From assembly GCA_002394685.1 (NCBI GenBank), contig DGUP01000051.1, forward strand, positions 1-64,000: a DNA stretch of 64,000 bases, written 5' to 3'. The notes beneath the pieces were generated by a model, which was not told where the DNA came from, ran no database searches, and saw nothing but the letters and a program-made list of their open reading frames with translations. The position numbers and the translations under genes were made by a program. Origin of the DNA: Treponema sp. UBA4307. GTDB lineage: Bacteria; Spirochaetota; Spirochaetia; Treponematales; Treponemataceae. Of the stretch, positions 54,149-62,450 are shown piece after piece (position 1 is the stretch's first letter; each line of letters starts with the position of its first letter).

Positions 54149-55070
54149 CGAAAAAGAACCTCTCCTTAAAGTTGAAGGTCTTAAGCAGTATTTCAAAATG
54201 TCTGCTTCCTATACAGTAAAGGCAGTTGATGATGTAAGCTTTTCCCTCTATCCGGGAGAAACCTATGGTCTTGTTGGAGAATCAGGCTCTGGTAAATCCA
54301 CAATAGGCAGAAGTTTAATCAGACTTTACAAACCTACAGCAGGAAAAATTCTCTTTGACGGACACGAAATTTCCGGAAAACTTTCTTCTGCTGACAATAA
54401 ATTTCTCCGTACCAATATGCAGATGATTTTCCAGGATCCGATGGCCTGTCTGAATCCCCGTAAAAAAGTTGGTGAAATTATTGGGGAAGGGCTGGATATT
54501 CATCATCTTTACAAGACTCGTGCCGAACGTGAAGAAAAGATTCTTTCTATTCTCAAAAAGGTTGGTCTTGCACCTGAACACATTGACCGTTATCCACACC
54601 AGTTTTCTGGAGGACAAAGACAGCGCGTTGGCATTGCCAGGGCACTTATTCTTAATCCAAAACTGATTATTGCAGATGAATGTATTTCTGCTCTGGACGT
54701 TTCAATTCAGGCACAGGTTGTAAATCTTCTTAAGGATATTCAGGCAGAAACCGGCACAGCTTATCTCTTTATTGCTCACGATTTAAGCATGGTTAAGTAC
54801 ATAAGCGATAGAATTGGAGTTCTTCACCTGGGACATCTTCTTGAAACAGGTACAACTGAAGAAATTTTCTCAAATCCTCTTCATCCTTATACAAAGAGCC
54901 TGATGTCTGCAATTCCAAGACCAAATCCTGTTGTAGAAAAAAATCGTTCTATCATGACCTACAACTACGAAGACAGCGGCCTGGACTATAACAAAGGCAC
55001 AATGCACTGCGTAGGGGGAAGTCATTACGTTCTTGGAACTGATGAAGACTTGAAATCTTTCCAAAAATAA
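54138..55070 (+). CDS. oppF: Oligopeptide ABC ATPase OppF
   Basis: 310 residues. Walker A GESGSGKS, signature FSGGQRQR, Walker B LIIADECISALD (the usual OppF variant with Cys), switch His in FIAHDLS. Ends with a C-terminal extension containing a short cysteine/His-bearing tail (GTMHCVGGSHYVLG). Completes the importer. A terminator follows at 55092. Confidence 0.94.
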   Translation: MASNEKEPLLKVEGLKQYFKMSASYTVKAVDDVSFSLYPGETYGLVGESGSGKSTIGRSLIRLYKPTAGKILFDGHEISGKLSSADNKFLRTNMQMIFQDPMACLNPRKKVGEIIGEGLDIHHLYKTRAEREEKILSILKKVGLAPEHIDRYPHQFSGGQRQRVGIARALILNPKLIIADECISALDVSIQAQVVNLLKDIQAETGTAYLFIAHDLSMVKYISDRIGVLHLGHLLETGTTEEIFSNPLHPYTKSLMSAIPRPNPVVEKNRSIMTYNYEDSGLDYNKGTMHCVGGSHYVLGTDEDLKSFQK

Positions 55071-55091
55071 CAAATTTTTAAGATTTTTAGC

Positions 55092-55130
55092 AGGCGGCTC
55101 TTGATTTTCGGGGTCGCCTCTTTTATTTTA
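55092..55130 (+). terminator. Terminator after oppF
   Basis: AGGCGGC (55092-55098) pairs with GTCGCCT (55113-55119) with one wobble, then a T-rich run. Confidence 0.8.
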
Positions 55131-55150
55131 TAAATTAAGAGGATTTAATT

Positions 55151-55708
55151 ATGAAAAAAAATTTTGGAAAAGACACACTTATGTTCCCAATGCCGGTTCT
55201 TATTGTAGCTACTTATGATGAAGATGGAAACCCGAATGCAATGAACGCTGCCTGGGGTGGAATTCACAATACAAATCAAATTGGAATTTGCCTGAGCCAC
55301 GATCACAAAACTGCAAAAAATATAATGCTTAAGCAGGCTTTTACCGTAAGTATTGCGGATGCAGCCCATACAGCTGAATGCGATTATCTTGGAATTGCTT
55401 CAGCAAATAAAGTTCAGAATAAGCTGAATAAAGTACATTTTACTGTTACAAAAAGCCAGAATGTAGATGCGCCAATCATTAACGAACTTCCTATGGCTCT
55501 GGAATGTAAGCTTGTAAGTTACGATATAGTTTCTGATTATCTGGTTGCTGATATTGTAAATGTTTGTGCAGAAGATTCTGTTCTTACAGCAGGCAAAATC
55601 GATCCGGCAAAACTAAAGCCTATCACTTACGATCCTGTGAATCACAAATACATTCAGTTAGGTGAAATTGTAGGAAACGCTTTTTCTGACGGCAAAAAAT
55701 TCAAATAA
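55151..55708 (+). CDS. Flavin reductase-like FMN-binding protein
   Basis: 185 residues with the split-barrel flavin-binding fold: FPMPVLIVATYDEDGNPNAMNAAWGGIHNTNQIGICLS and AKNIMLKQAFTVSI are typical of the flavin reductase/DUF447-like family. It binds FMN and probably moves electrons or handles oxygen stress; substrate unknown. AAGAGGA precedes the ATG. Stands alone after the opp operon. Confidence 0.88.
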   Translation: MKKNFGKDTLMFPMPVLIVATYDEDGNPNAMNAAWGGIHNTNQIGICLSHDHKTAKNIMLKQAFTVSIADAAHTAECDYLGIASANKVQNKLNKVHFTVTKSQNVDAPIINELPMALECKLVSYDIVSDYLVADIVNVCAEDSVLTAGKIDPAKLKPITYDPVNHKYIQLGEIVGNAFSDGKKFK

Positions 55709-55806
55709 TCTCCAGAATATTCAATTCTTAGAAGTTTCTAAATTTACTCAAAATAACAGTCTGTTTATGTTATTTTTTTGAGATTGGATTATTATTAATT
55801 ACGTAA

Positions 55807-55843
55807 GAGTTAAACATAAAGACGCTGTGGGCGCCCATAACTC
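55807..55843. repeat. Stem-loop with perfect TGGGCGCCCA palindrome
   Basis: GAGTTA (55807-55812) pairs with TAACTC (55838-55843); just inside the right arm lies TGGGCGCCCA (55828-55837). A T7 run follows 10 nt later. It could be an operator or attenuator in the leader of the exported-protein gene. Confidence 0.5.
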
Positions 55844-55895
55844 TAAACCAATTTTTTTGAAACTGAAAAGAATATATCAGTCGGAGGAAAGAATT

Positions 55896-56303
55896 ATGAA
55901 CAAAACATTTAAGGTAGCCGCATTTACACTTGCACTTTTATCAATTGGAGCTACAGCAGCATTCGCACAGGCAGCAGAAGAAGAAGTCCCAGCAGTAGAA
56001 AACGTAGAAATTCAGGAAGCTCCTGCACCAGCACCTGTTATTACAGTCTCAGGTAAGGTTAAGGTAAAGGGTAAGGGAGACGCAAGAGTTATTACAATGA
56101 GATGCGCTAACAAAAAGGACTATGTTCTTAAAGTTGGAAACGCTCCTGAAGATGTAGAAAATCCTGTAACACTTGATGATCTTGCAAAGTACAAGGGCAA
56201 GAATCTTACAGTACAGGGCATCGTTGATTCTGAAAACTATACAATTGAAGTTGTAGCAATCGGCTTCAAGCAGAACAATCAGGCCGCACCAGCAGAAAAA
56301 TAA
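55896..56303 (+). CDS. Small exported protein, OB-fold-like
   Basis: About 135 residues. Signal peptide MNKTFKVAAFTLALLSIGATAAFAQA, then an acidic/proline-rich linker (EEEVPAVENVEIQEAPAPAPV) and a 90-residue beta-rich domain (TVSGKVKVKGKGDARVITMRC...NLTVQGIVDSENYTIEVVAI) that resembles small OB-fold periplasmic proteins. Function unknown. The strong GGAGG RBS supports the ATG at 55896; the frame extends to 55827 without it. A hairpin precedes and a terminator follows. Confidence 0.75.
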   Translation: MNKTFKVAAFTLALLSIGATAAFAQAAEEEVPAVENVEIQEAPAPAPVITVSGKVKVKGKGDARVITMRCANKKDYVLKVGNAPEDVENPVTLDDLAKYKGKNLTVQGIVDSENYTIEVVAIGFKQNNQAAPAEK

Positions 56304-56326
56304 TCTGCACTTTTTCTAATTAAATG

Positions 56327-56364
56327 AATCCCGGCTGGCATCTGACAGTCGGGATTTGTTGTTT
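56327..56364 (+). terminator. Terminator after the small exported protein gene
   Basis: AATCCCGGCTG (56327-56337) pairs with CAGTCGGGATT (56346-56356) with one wobble, then a T-rich tail. Confidence 0.8.
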
Positions 56365-56440
56365 TAAAACGCCGGATTTAATTCCTTTAATAATTGGCGG
56401 AAATTAAGTATAATAGACTGATTATTACTTGGAGATTTTT

Positions 56441-57658
56441 ATGAACAAACAGGAACAACGGGAACAAAATCGGGAGAGAAAAATTTATTTACGGCACAGG
56501 ATTATTTGGTTTCTTGCAAGCAATGCCATTAAACCATTTCTCAAACTCTCTGTAAATTTAAGGAGAACTAAAACTCCTAAACTTGAAAAACCTTATATAG
56601 TTCTTTCAAACCATGTAACAAATCTTGATCCGGCAATTCTGGCAGCTTCTTTCAAAAAACAGATGTACTTTATTGCCAGCGAACAGTTTTATCGTTCAGG
56701 ATTTAAATCAAAACTGCTCTACTGGGCATTCCAGCCTATTTCTAAAATTAAGGGTGCTTCTGACAAACTTACAGTTATGAAAGCAATCCGTACTTTAAGG
56801 GAAGGAAAAAATGTTGCTCTCTTTCCGGAAGGCAACCGTACCTTTAACGGAGAATCTGCAAAATCTTTTGTAGCAACAGGAAAACTGATTAAGATTTCTG
56901 GAGCAGGGCTGGTTACTTATAAAATTGAAGGCGGATATATGACTTTCCCTCGCTGGGGTTTTGGTAAGCGTAAGGGAAGGATGAAGGCCGGTGTTGTTAA
57001 AGTTTATTCTCCGGAAGAACTGAAATTAATGACAGCAGAAGAAATTGTTGAACACATCAACGAAGATATTTATACAAATGCTTACGAAGAACAGAAAAAA
57101 TTCCCTGTAATGTATAAGGGAAAAAATCTGGCCTTTGGAATGGAAAGTGCATTCTCTGTTTGCCCTGAATGTAAAAAGATTGGATTCATCAGTTCTCAGG
57201 GAGATAGTGTTTTCTGTACAAACTGTGGTACTAAAGCAAAGCTGGATCAATACGGATTCTTTAATCCTGAATTCAAATTCAAAACTGTTCTGGAATGGGA
57301 CAAATGGCAGGAAGAGTTTTACAAGGATTTTGTTAAGAAATTCAAAGATCCACTCACTCCATTATTCCAGGACAAAAACGTTGCAATCAGAACTGTAAAC
57401 TCCAATCACCATACAGTAGAACTTGGCTACGGAACATTTTCACTGTATCTGGACAGATTCATTTTTGAACCTCTGGATAAACCGGAAATTGTTTTTGAAA
57501 TCAAAAATGTACCTGATACTTCAGTTTACGGTAAATCTCTTTTCTGTTTCTCTGATGTTGAAGGAACACATTACGAACTTCATCCGGACAAAATCATCAA
57601 TGTGAGAAAATATCTTTCCTGCTGGAATATTCTCCACAAGCAGTATGAAAAGAAATAA
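56441..57658 (+). CDS. PlsC-type acyltransferase with zinc-ribbon C-terminal domain (copy 1)
   Basis: About 405 residues. The acyltransferase motifs are NHVTNLDP (H-x4-D catalytic pair), the fatty-acyl/GRE-like FPEGNRTFNG, and conserved ISGAGLVTYKIEGGY. After about residue 230 comes a zinc ribbon (CPECKKIGFISSQGDSVFCTNCG) and a C-terminal beta domain of about 140 residues that I do not recognise. Transfers acyl groups to lysophospholipid or glycerol-phosphate at the membrane. The ATG at 56441 has TGGAGA upstream. The next gene is a paralogue with the same layout. Confidence 0.88.
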   Translation: MNKQEQREQNRERKIYLRHRIIWFLASNAIKPFLKLSVNLRRTKTPKLEKPYIVLSNHVTNLDPAILAASFKKQMYFIASEQFYRSGFKSKLLYWAFQPISKIKGASDKLTVMKAIRTLREGKNVALFPEGNRTFNGESAKSFVATGKLIKISGAGLVTYKIEGGYMTFPRWGFGKRKGRMKAGVVKVYSPEELKLMTAEEIVEHINEDIYTNAYEEQKKFPVMYKGKNLAFGMESAFSVCPECKKIGFISSQGDSVFCTNCGTKAKLDQYGFFNPEFKFKTVLEWDKWQEEFYKDFVKKFKDPLTPLFQDKNVAIRTVNSNHHTVELGYGTFSLYLDRFIFEPLDKPEIVFEIKNVPDTSVYGKSLFCFSDVEGTHYELHPDKIINVRKYLSCWNILHKQYEKK

Positions 57659-57697
57659 GTGAATTAATTCAAATATAAATCAAAAAAGAGGGTAAAC

Positions 57698-58921
57698 ATG
57701 AAAAAACTGACAAAAGAAGAAAGAGCTACAAGAAGAAGATACCGCCGTCATGTAAGGTGGTGGAAATTCCTGCACTTGTTTGGACCGATTATCAAGGGGA
57801 TGTACAAACTTCACTATGATAAAGTTCCTAAAATTAACGGCTCATATCTTGTGCTTGCAAATCATACAACAAATCTTGATCCTGCAATTGTTGGGCTCAA
57901 TTTTAAAAAGCACATGTACTTTGTTGCCAGTGAACATGTTTACCGCCAGGGCTGGAAATCAAAAATTCTCTGGTGGATTTTTGAACCCATTGCAAAAATG
58001 AAGGGCTCTTCTGACACTCTTACTGTAATGAAAACAATCCGCACTTTGCGAGAAGGAAAAAATGTTTGTATTTTTGCAGAAGGAAACAGAACCTGGAACG
58101 GTAAATCAGATCCTTCACTTTTAACTTCTGCTCTGGGAAAACTGGTTAAAGCTTCGGCTGCAAATCTTGTTACTTACAAAATTGAAGGTGGATTTTTTGC
58201 AGACCCACGCTGGGGTTACTCAAGAAGAAAGGGCTGGGTTCATGAAGGTGTTGTAAATGTTTATAAAAAAGAACAACTCAAGGATATGTCAGCAGAAGAA
58301 ATTGTTGATGTAATCAGAAAAGATATCTATCAGAATGATTACGAAACCCAGGCTAAAAATCCTGTAAGATACAAAGGTAAGAATCTTGCGGAAGGTCTGG
58401 AAACTGCCCTTTGTGTATGTCCTGAGTGTAAGTCAATCGGTAAGCTTACAACTTTGAAGAATTCAATTAAATGTACAAAATGCGGCCTTTCTACAGACTA
58501 TACAGAATATGGATATTTTTCTGACGGCTTCAAGTTCCATACAATTGAAGAATGGGATGACTGGCAGGAAGCTTTTTACAAGGATTATATTTCACAAATT
58601 CCAGATACAACTTCTCCTCTTTTTGCAGACGAAGACGTTGAACTCAATGCTCTTTCTCAGGATCATTCTTCTCAGTCTCTGGGAAAGGGAACATTTACAA
58701 TGTTTAAGGATCGTTTTGAATTTACAACAAATGAAAAAACTACAGTCATTCCTTTTAACGAAATTCCGGACATGAGCATCTTTGCAAAAACAGGTCTTAC
58801 TTTTAAAAATGACAAATCAGGTATTCACTACGAATTTAAAACAGACAGACGTTTGAACGTAAGAAAATATCTTTCCTGCTGGAATTATTTAAGAACTCCG
58901 GCTCCGGAAGGAAGTGTATAA
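57698..58921 (+). CDS. PlsC-type acyltransferase with zinc-ribbon C-terminal domain (copy 2)
   Basis: 407 residues, tandem paralogue of the preceding gene. NHTTNLDP and FAEGNRTWNG are the acyltransferase motifs; CPECKSIGKLTTLKNSIKCTKCG is the zinc ribbon. The shared C-terminus ends NVRKYLSCWNYL versus NVRKYLSCWNIL. The copies diverge in the head and in several loops, so they may have different acyl or acceptor specificities. AGAGGG precedes the ATG. The last 37 bp overlap the convergent ABC ATPase gene. Confidence 0.88.
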   Translation: MKKLTKEERATRRRYRRHVRWWKFLHLFGPIIKGMYKLHYDKVPKINGSYLVLANHTTNLDPAIVGLNFKKHMYFVASEHVYRQGWKSKILWWIFEPIAKMKGSSDTLTVMKTIRTLREGKNVCIFAEGNRTWNGKSDPSLLTSALGKLVKASAANLVTYKIEGGFFADPRWGYSRRKGWVHEGVVNVYKKEQLKDMSAEEIVDVIRKDIYQNDYETQAKNPVRYKGKNLAEGLETALCVCPECKSIGKLTTLKNSIKCTKCGLSTDYTEYGYFSDGFKFHTIEEWDDWQEAFYKDYISQIPDTTSPLFADEDVELNALSQDHSSQSLGKGTFTMFKDRFEFTTNEKTTVIPFNEIPDMSIFAKTGLTFKNDKSGIHYEFKTDRRLNVRKYLSCWNYLRTPAPEGSV

Positions 58922-59694
58922 ACCTGAAGACAATGATAGGCCGGGTGCTGGAATACTTCAAATTCTGTACCCGGATAAATCTGCTTAAGTAAATCCGGCT
59001 TTAACAAATCTTCACAGGCTCCTGTATAACAGGGGCCATTTTTTTGCAGCAATGCAAGTTTGTCGCAAAAGCGGCTTGCTGTATTCAAATCGTGAATGCT
59101 GACCAGAACGCCGATATTTTTTTCCACTGCAATTTTCTTTAACAAAGCAAACAATTCGTCCTGGTAAGCAAAATCAAGATTAGCAACAGGTTCATCCAGC
59201 AAAAGATAATCTGGTTCCTGAGCAAGACAGCGGGCAATTCTAACCTTCTGATATTCACCACCTGAAATTTCAAATACATTTTTTTCAGCAATATTTTCTA
59301 TTTCAAGGTCTTTGATTATTTTTTGAACAATATCTTTATCTTCCTGCGAAACCCAGGTGCGGCCATTTTTACTACGGCAGTATCTTCCCTGAAAAATTAC
59401 ATCTGTAACATTATAATTCCATGTCTGATATTCGCTTTGTAAAAGTGTTGCAGTTTTTTGAGCCAGCTCAATAGGCTTCATGGAATAAATATCTTTACCG
59501 TCAAGAGTAACACTTCCTCCAAACCGCAGCCTGTCTTCTCCCGCCAGCCCTGCTATCACAGAAAGAAGTGTGGATTTTCCGCTTCCGTTTGGTCCGCTTA
59601 AGCAAAGGATTTCTTTTGGTGCTACGGTTAAGTTTATTCCATTCAATACAATATTTTTTCCCCAGGCCGCTCTAATATTTTTTGCCTCAAGCAT
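58885..59694 (-). CDS. FecE/BtuD-type ABC ATPase
   Basis: About 269 residues. Walker A SGPNGSGKSTLL, a Q-loop (LLQSEYQTWNYNVTD), signature SGGEYQKVRIARCL and Walker B YLLLDEPVANLD; H-loop in VSIHDLN. It powers the importer with the two upstream genes. The ATG at 59694 has GGAGG 9 nt before it. Starts inside the end of the permease gene. Overlaps the acyltransferase end on the opposite strand by 37 bp. Confidence 0.92.
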   Translation of the reverse strand: MLEAKNIRAAWGKNIVLNGINLTVAPKEILCLSGPNGSGKSTLLSVIAGLAGEDRLRFGGSVTLDGKDIYSMKPIELAQKTATLLQSEYQTWNYNVTDVIFQGRYCRSKNGRTWVSQEDKDIVQKIIKDLEIENIAEKNVFEISGGEYQKVRIARCLAQEPDYLLLDEPVANLDFAYQDELFALLKKIAVEKNIGVLVSIHDLNTASRFCDKLALLQKNGPCYTGACEDLLKPDLLKQIYPGTEFEVFQHPAYHCLQVYTLPSGAGVLK

Positions 59695-60754
59695 TCTTTC
59701 CACCTCCAAAACCTTTTGATCCTCTTGATGATGTAAGGAGCAGTGAAATAAAGAATGGAACTCCCAGAATTGAAGTGATTGTTCCTACAGGAATTTCTGA
59801 CGGAGCAATTACGATTCTGCAAAGGGTGTCTGCTAAAAGAAGAAGGGTTGCTCCTGCCAGCATTGAAAAGGGAAGAAGCACCTTTCCTTTACTGCCGCAT
59901 ATTTGTCGAACTGCATGAGGGGCAATGAGTCCAATAAAACCGATTGTTCCACCGGCGCAGACTGAGGCTGAACTTGCAAATGCGCCTGCAACTATCACCT
60001 TTAATCTAAGATCTTTTACATCTACTCCCAAGGTTCTTGCTGTTGCTTCACCACCTCCCAATAAATCCAGTTGTGGTAAGGAAATAAGCATAAGCAAAAT
60101 TGATATTGCTGATGGAATTATAATAAACTTTACTTCATTCCAGCCGCGTCCACTAAAACTTCCCAGCATCCAGATGTAAATTGAATGAAGCTGCCTGTCA
60201 TGAATTGCAAGAATAATCGAAGTGATGGCAGAGTAGAGGGAACCTAATGCGGTGCCGCAAAGCAGGACCATTACTGTAGAAGCTCTGGAAGAACCCCGAA
60301 AGGAAATTGCTGTAACAATAAAAGCCGCCGCCAGTGCTCCCAGAAAAGCTCCTCCGTTCAAAAGAGAAATCAATCCTCCCATTAAAGTTCCTCCACCCAG
60401 ACAAGCTGCAATTACAGCACCAAGACTGGCCCCCGAAGTAATTCCCATGATGCCGGGTTCTGCAAGAGGATTGCGGAAAAACATCTGAAAAACAGCACCT
60501 GCTCCTGAAAGCAGAATTCCACTTATAATTACAAGTATTGTTCTTGGAAGACGAATGCTGAAAAAAATCGTCCTTGAAAAACTGTCAGCGGATTTGAAAA
60601 CTCCATTAAAAGAAATTTTCTGTGCACCTAAAATAAGAGATAAAAAAACTGCGGTTAAAAAAAGTGACACTAAAATAATCAGTGTCACTATAAAACGTCT
60701 TTTATTAATATTAGTTTTCCTCGTGAAGAATTTTTGCAAGTCCTGCAACTGCAT
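59687..60754 (-). CDS. FecCD/BtuC-type ABC permease
   Basis: 355 residues with about ten membrane spans. LPRTILVIISGILLSGAGAVFQMFFRNPLAEPGIMGITSGASLG is the FecCD/BtuC family signature; IGLIAPHAVRQICG and DTLCRIVIAPSEIPVGTITSILGVPFFISLL are also typical. The start codon lies 44 bp inside the binding-protein gene; GTG codons shortly after its stop are alternatives, so the exact start is unsure. Imports iron-siderophore, haem or cobalamin. Confidence 0.92.
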   Translation of the reverse strand: MQLQDLQKFFTRKTNINKRRFIVTLIILVSLFLTAVFLSLILGAQKISFNGVFKSADSFSRTIFFSIRLPRTILVIISGILLSGAGAVFQMFFRNPLAEPGIMGITSGASLGAVIAACLGGGTLMGGLISLLNGGAFLGALAAAFIVTAISFRGSSRASTVMVLLCGTALGSLYSAITSIILAIHDRQLHSIYIWMLGSFSGRGWNEVKFIIIPSAISILLMLISLPQLDLLGGGEATARTLGVDVKDLRLKVIVAGAFASSASVCAGGTIGFIGLIAPHAVRQICGSKGKVLLPFSMLAGATLLLLADTLCRIVIAPSEIPVGTITSILGVPFFISLLLTSSRGSKGFGGGKNA

Positions 60755-61709
60755 CTACAATCCGTGGACCCGGGCGGGAATAAAGATCTGCGTCAATAAG
60801 ATAGATCTTTCCGCTCTTAACAGCGCTTACATTTGTCCAGCCTGTTCTAGCCTTAACATCATCTGCTGTTACACCATTCATATTCGGAAGAAGTATTATT
60901 TTAGGATCACGGGCAATAATTGCTTCTTCGCTTACAGACGGATAATCTGAATTCTGATCATCAAAAACATTTAATCCACCTGCAGTCAAAATCAAATCAC
61001 TAATGAAAGATTTTCTACCAATTGACATATATGGTGTATTCCAGACTTCATAATAAACAGCAGGTTTGTCTGAACTGTTATAAGCTGCGGTAATCTGGCT
61101 GATTGAATCCTTCATATTTTTTACCAGAGTTTCTGCTTCGGAAGTACGTCCAATATATCCGCCCACAGTAATTATTTCATCGTAAACAGCATCAATGGAA
61201 CTTGCTTCAGAAAGGAAAAGTGTAACTCCAGATTCCTTCAAAGGTGCTTCCAGAAAATCATGCATACCTTTTGCACCGTAAACAAAATCCGGTTTATAAG
61301 AAAGAATTGTTTCTACACTAAGAGTTTCCCCTGCAAAGCCCCCCACACTTGGAATTGCTTTAAGGCGTGACGGATAATCACAAAAATCAGTTCTTGCTTT
61401 AATCAGTCCCTCAGCACCTAAATCAGAAAGAATTTCTGCTCCGGCCGGTGAAAGACATACGATACTCTGATACTGTGCATTTGCTGCAGCCTGAGCGTCT
61501 TCTTCATTTTTGGTGCGGCGGACATACATCAGAACCATCATCACCAGGAAAGCTACAAGAACAACATATTCGATTTTTTTACTGTTCTTTGCATCCCTGC
61601 GGAAATTTGAACCGATGGAATTGTCAGGATTATTTGTATTATTCTGATTATTTGAATTGTTATAGTTAGAATTAAATTTATTCGGATCCGGATTAAACAA
61701 ATCTGTCAT
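60711..61709 (-). CDS. Membrane-anchored FecB/BtuF-like binding protein
   Basis: About 332 residues. Unusually, it has an Asn-rich cytoplasmic head (residues 11-33) and a hydrophobic anchor (EYVVLVAFLVMMVLMYV) instead of a lipoprotein signal. The binding domain SIVCLSPAGAEILSDLGAEGLIKARTDFCDYPSRLKAIPSVGGF resembles BtuF-type cobalamin proteins (DFCDYP, VGGF) but could also bind iron chelates. The ATG at 61709 sits 2 nt after the pyrE stop. Genes for permease and ATPase follow with overlaps. Confidence 0.88.
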   Translation of the reverse strand: MTDLFNPDPNKFNSNYNNSNNQNNTNNPDNSIGSNFRRDAKNSKKIEYVVLVAFLVMMVLMYVRRTKNEEDAQAAANAQYQSIVCLSPAGAEILSDLGAEGLIKARTDFCDYPSRLKAIPSVGGFAGETLSVETILSYKPDFVYGAKGMHDFLEAPLKESGVTLFLSEASSIDAVYDEIITVGGYIGRTSEAETLVKNMKDSISQITAAYNSSDKPAVYYEVWNTPYMSIGRKSFISDLILTAGGLNVFDDQNSDYPSVSEEAIIARDPKIILLPNMNGVTADDVKARTGWTNVSAVKSGKIYLIDADLYSRPGPRIVDAVAGLAKILHEEN

Positions 61710-61711
61710 AA

Positions 61712-62398
61712 TTATTTTGCACCCCATTCAGCATAGTAAGCATCTATTTCTTTTTTCAGTTCTTCAGTGATTACACCGCCTGGAACATAAAGAGCTTCTA
61801 CAACATCCTGCATACTTACAATTGCTCTGGCAGGGAAGCCGTATTTTTCTGTAATTGTTTCCAGTGCACTTTTTTCAGAATCAGGGGCCCGTTCCATTCT
61901 GTTAAGGGAAACAATTTCTCCTACGATTTTTACTGCATCTGGAGTAGAACCACAAGACTTAACAATAGGATAAGTTTCTTCAATTGATTTTCCTGATGTA
62001 GTAACATCCTCAATGATAACAACTCTGTCACCATCTTTTATTTCACTGCCAAGAAGAAGGCCTTTATCTGCACCATGATCTTTAGCTTCCTTGCGGTTTG
62101 AACAGTAACGAATTTCCTTACCGTAAAGTTTGCTGTAGGCAATTGTTGTGGCAACACTTAAAGGAATTCCTTTGTAAGCTGGACCAAAAAGCACATCAAA
62201 ATCATCACCAAAATTTTCGTGAATTGCCTGTGCATAATATTCTCCAAGTTTAGCAAGCTGACTGCCTGTTACATAAGCACCTGCATTCATAAAGAATGGA
62301 GAATGTCTACCACTTTTCAATGTGAAGGAACCGAATTTAAGAACCTTGCACTCAACCATAAAATCAATAAATTCTTTCTTGTAGTCTTTCATAGTCAT
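61712..62398 (-). CDS. pyrE: Orotate phosphoribosyltransferase
   Basis: About 228 residues. Makes OMP from orotate and PRPP in pyrimidine synthesis. FKSGRHSPFFMNAG-type opening (LKSGRHSPFFMNAGAY), DVLFGPAYKGIPLSVATTIA and the PRPP loop VVIIEDVTTSGKSIEE are signatures. It is the first gene of an importer operon, an unusual partner. The frame extends to 62446, but the ATG at 62398 with AGGT upstream fits. Its start faces nnrDE across 52 bp. Confidence 0.94.
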   Translation of the reverse strand: MTMKDYKKEFIDFMVECKVLKFGSFTLKSGRHSPFFMNAGAYVTGSQLAKLGEYYAQAIHENFGDDFDVLFGPAYKGIPLSVATTIAYSKLYGKEIRYCSNRKEAKDHGADKGLLLGSEIKDGDRVVIIEDVTTSGKSIEETYPIVKSCGSTPDAVKIVGEIVSLNRMERAPDSEKSALETITEKYGFPARAIVSMQDVVEALYVPGGVITEELKKEIDAYYAEWGAK

Positions 62399-62450
62399 TG
62401 ATTTTACCTGTTTATTTACAAAAAATCCATTGAAAATTAAAATCAAGTGT

